Shown one piece after another: positions 61,520 through 64,000 of a stretch of DNA of 64,000 bases. Made by a program: the position numbers and the translations under genes. The DNA is taken from NCBI GenBank assembly GCA_032622095.1, contig CP136065.1:68603675-68667674 (forward strand), read 5' to 3'. Under the pieces are notes generated by a model. It did no database searches, had not been told where the DNA came from, and saw only the letters and a program-made list of their open reading frames with translations. This DNA comes from Siphonodentalium dalli (taxonomy: Eukaryota > Mollusca > Scaphopoda > Gadilida > Siphonodentaliidae). Every line of letters begins with the position of its first letter. Position 1 is the stretch's first letter.

Positions 61520-61860
61520 TGATGTCGCAACATAACATAACGCATACGCCGATATAAACAATGGTACAGTTGTCCATTGCAGTCACTAATTGTAATCAGA
61601 GCCAATTAATTTTACGAACTGACGAACCATTGACAAGTCGATGGGCATATCAACAAGCCATACATCGCATCAACAATATGTTGACACCTGTATTAGATCA
61701 TATGTGTACATACTTACACCTACGACGTCACGTATAATTCATTATATTCCAATGACGTTGATAGCGTCGAGCAAGTGGCTTGACTTGACATGAAACATAT
61801 TTGATTTGCATAACATACAAAAGGCATTGGCGCACAAGTTTATATACGCCCTTTTGAAAA
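61520..61860. other. Upstream flank of the older paralogue; nothing recognised
   Basis: Non-coding, AT-rich; no repeats or genes recognised. Confidence 0.4.
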
Positions 61861-62470
61861 AATGTCGTATTATGTAATCAGTCTGTCTGTCCATCTGTCT
61901 AGCCGTCCGTCCGTCTGTTCATTTTTTTGGTTTCGATCAATAACTCCAGTTTGATCTCAACCAAAGTTGGTATGTGTATTTCTCAGCTAAAGTTACAGGC
62001 CAAGTTCGAATATAGGTTCCATGCAATTATTTTTACATGAGTTGCGGCTCTTTTTCGACTTAGAATTTGACCGTCTGTTAAAAATTTTGGTTTCCGACCG
62101 ATAACTCCAGTTTGGATTATTTTATCTGAACCAAAGCTGATATGTGTGTTTCCCAGCTAAAACTACAGGCAAATTTCGAATATAGGTTCTGTCCAATTAT
62201 TTTCAAATGAGTTACGGCTATTTTTCGACTTGGAATTTGACCGCATGTTGGCATTGAAATTAGGGGTATATCAGATATTCTTTGAAAGCTCAAATTATTA
62301 TTTTTATTTTTCGCTAGTACAATTCGAAATGGCTATAGGGCGTATTTTGCCACACCCTAGCAATGCTCTTGTTGCAACTTATGAAGCCCTTCTCCCAACA
62401 CAAAATAATAGCACATATTTAATCAAGATGACGGTACAAACGTATTTACATGGTGATAAGTTTTGAGATA
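61861..62470. repeat. ~160-bp tandem duplicate after a CTGT tract
   Basis: A (CTGTC)-rich start (61,880-61,920) is followed by two diverged units beginning TTTGGTTTCGATCAATAACT (61,930) and TTTGGTTTCCGACCGATAAC (62,086), each with TCGAATATAGGTTC. A weaker third start is near 62,230. This looks like the tandem part of a dispersed element. No gene is seen. Confidence 0.7.
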
Positions 62471-62730
62471 TATAATGTGTAGTGCCTTCCAGAGATGATT
62501 AGAGTTCAGGTTGTTTCGTGGCTGAGAGGAAATTTGTATTTAAAGAATGTCACTACTTTATGAATGTTTGGTACGATTGGCTAGTGCTAATATATTATCT
62601 ACTCTTAGACTTTGTGTATTGTCGGTAAAATATAAGGATACACTTGATTTGTTTTCTAATTTTTGTGTGTGTGCTCTGGAAGACAGTACAGACAATAAAT
62701 CAGACAGAAATGTTTGAATGGGAGGTTTCA

Positions 62731-62830
62731 TCCCTGGTCAAGTGGTCCTGCCAATGTGCTATGATGCAGTTGGGTCCTGCTGAATTGCTATGATGATATT
62801 AGGGCAAACTGATGCTGTTAACAAAAATAC
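62731..62830. mobile_element. Solitary foldback-element terminus
   Basis: CATCCCTGGTCAAGTGGTCC followed by GTGCTATGATG and GGGTCCTGCTGAATTGCTAT is a diverged copy of the terminal repeats of the 2.5-kb foldback element (3,455-3,545). No partner end was found to the right within the window. Confidence 0.6.
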
Positions 62831-63148
62831 CGTTATATTTTTTTAATTTGTCTTTTCGCCGTGTTCCGATAATCTGAACATATCCAGGAAAAGCCATTGA
62901 CGTTTCAAGAAAATTGCATTGCCTGATTTCGACGTAGGACAAAATGAGAATTTAGAAACGTCATTTGCGTTAATAATAAACAGCAGTAAGTAACGTGTAT
63001 ATAAATATCCTTTCATATATTGACACAATAGAAAACGCCTCTCTTCTCAAATGAGTTATCTGACATATCCACGCCAAAGGGACGTAATTCTACTTATTCC
63101 GTATAACCATGCGAGCCTTCCAGACTTCACCCGCCATGTCTCTTGAAT
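62831..63148. other. Non-coding stretch
   Basis: Nothing recognised; probably the 3'UTR or flank of the exon at 63,149-63,395. Confidence 0.35.
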
Positions 63149-63395
63149 TTATTGGAAAGCGAGATCATCGTACGATGAGTTCGACGATTTCGGGAACTCT
63201 TCAATTGAAGCCAGGGGCGATAACTGGTGTGGTCGTCTGTCCGCGGCGACCACCTTGGAGTGGCTGTTGACTGGCCCACGGCGGAATGTCTTCGTGTAGC
63301 GGTTGTAGTTCTTCTCCTCCTGTGATTCCCTCTCAATTTGTTTCGCGATTTCTCTCGATAGCCTCTTCATCTTCTTATCCCCCTTCAGAAACTCC
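63149..63395 (-). CDS. Partial 3' exon of an unidentified gene
   Basis: On the minus strand an acceptor (TTCGCTACAG) at 63,396-63,398 opens a frame of 82 codons ending at TAA 63,149-63,151. It begins EFLKGDKKMKRLSREIAKQ, is rich in Lys/Arg/Glu and predicted helical, then continues as a polar Ser/Pro-rich C-terminus ending SYDDLAFQ. GC content and codon use are visibly higher than in the AT-rich surroundings, which supports real coding. Upstream exons would be right of 64,000. No family was recognised with confidence. The first in-frame ATG is at 63,370-63,368, but the frame is open above it as far as the acceptor. Confidence 0.5.
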
Positions 63396-63401
63396 CTGTA
63401 G

Positions 63402-64000
63402 CGAATATAATTTAGAAATAATCAAGTAGGCCCTACTCCCTGTGACGTGCATAAATTATAAATCGTCAAGTACTCCCTAGGCAGCTAGGCTGTACGTGCA
63501 TAACTTATAATTCATCAAGTACTCCCTGTAACGAGCATAACTTATACATTACCAAGTACTCCCTGTAACGAGCATAATATATAAATTACCAAATACATAT
63601 ATTCCCCGCAACGAGCATAAATTATAGATTACCAAGTACTCCATGTAACGTGCATAAATTATAAATCGTCAAGTACTCCCTAGGCTGTACGTGCATAACT
63701 TATAATTCATCAAGTACTCCCCGTAACGAGCATAACGTATACATTACCAAGTACTCCCTGTAACGAGCATAATATATAAATTACCAAGTACATATATTCC
63801 CCGCAACGAGCATAACTTATAGATTACCAAGTACTCCATGTAACGTGCATAAATTATAAATCTTCAAGTACTCCCTGCAACGAGCATAATTTATAAAATT
63901 GCCAAGTACCCCCTGTAACATGCATAACTTAATTCATCAAGTATTCCCTGTAACGAGCATAAATTATAAATCATTAAGTACTCCGTGTAACGAGCATAAA
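63402..64000. repeat. ~38-bp satellite with ~206-bp higher-order unit, running off the window
   Basis: Units of the form CAAGTACTCCCTGTAACGAG followed by CATAAATTATAAATTAC. A longer period of ~206 bp is visible (GTGCATAAATTATAAATCGT at 63,444 and 63,650). Its first unit grades into the splice acceptor of the exon at 63,395. Confidence 0.9.

Noticed and set aside
63402-64000. Regularly spaced repeats resembling a CRISPR array
   Set aside because: Units are contiguous and diverged, with no unique spacers and no cas genes, in an evidently eukaryotic sequence; it is a satellite.
1-64000. tRNA or rRNA genes
   Set aside because: None recognised by eye; a tRNA covariance-model scan would be needed to exclude them.

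Overview
This is a eukaryotic, repeat-dominated and AT-rich window. It has spliced genes with GT-AG introns and TATA boxes, LINE-type retrotransposons, foldback elements, satellites and very little coding sequence. The overall flavour (secreted repeat proteins, CR1-like LINE, ~150-200 bp tandem repeats, Polinton-like termini) suggests a marine invertebrate, perhaps a mollusc. That assignment is an inference; no species marker was recognised.

Layout. (1) 1-17,972 is a giant inverted repeat. The left arm (1-7,464) and right arm (10,739-17,972) face each other, with a 5'-truncated, decayed CR1-like LINE (7,465-10,738) exactly between them. Each arm carries a 2.5-kb foldback element (3,449-5,929 and 12,024-14,534) built from head-to-head ~145-bp repeats. 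(2) 10,739-36,462 (block A) is repeated in direct orientation at 38,420-51,540 (block B), with several large indels. (3) Block A contains a 10,494-bp almost perfectly palindromic element (21,484-31,977) flanked by 6-bp target duplications GATGTC. Block B holds the matching empty site at 47,576-47,581. Its AG-start termini, AGA terminal micro-repeats and 6-bp target duplication point to a Polinton/Maverick-type element reduced to a snap-back palindrome. Each arm carries one C2H2-finger gene locus; no polymerase, integrase or capsid gene was seen. (4) 51.5-56.2 kb holds divergent tandem repeats and transposon debris. (5) 56.3-61.5 kb is an older, diverged copy of the same gene unit. (6) 62-64 kb has two more repeat families, a partial 3' exon of an unrelated gene and a satellite that runs off the window.

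The best host genes are a small family of secreted, low-complexity proteins. Three complete copies lie on the minus strand (about 17.9-20.4, 44.0-46.5 and 56.3-61.5 kb), each with a short 5'UTR exon under a TATA box, a short exon coding for the signal peptide, and one large exon. A fourth, partial copy reads out of the window at its left edge on the plus strand, because of the large inverted repeat. The duplications, inversion and insertions have therefore all acted on one local gene cluster. The relative order readable from the sequence is: old duplication giving the 56-61 kb copy, recent A/B duplication, then insertion of the palindromic element into A only.
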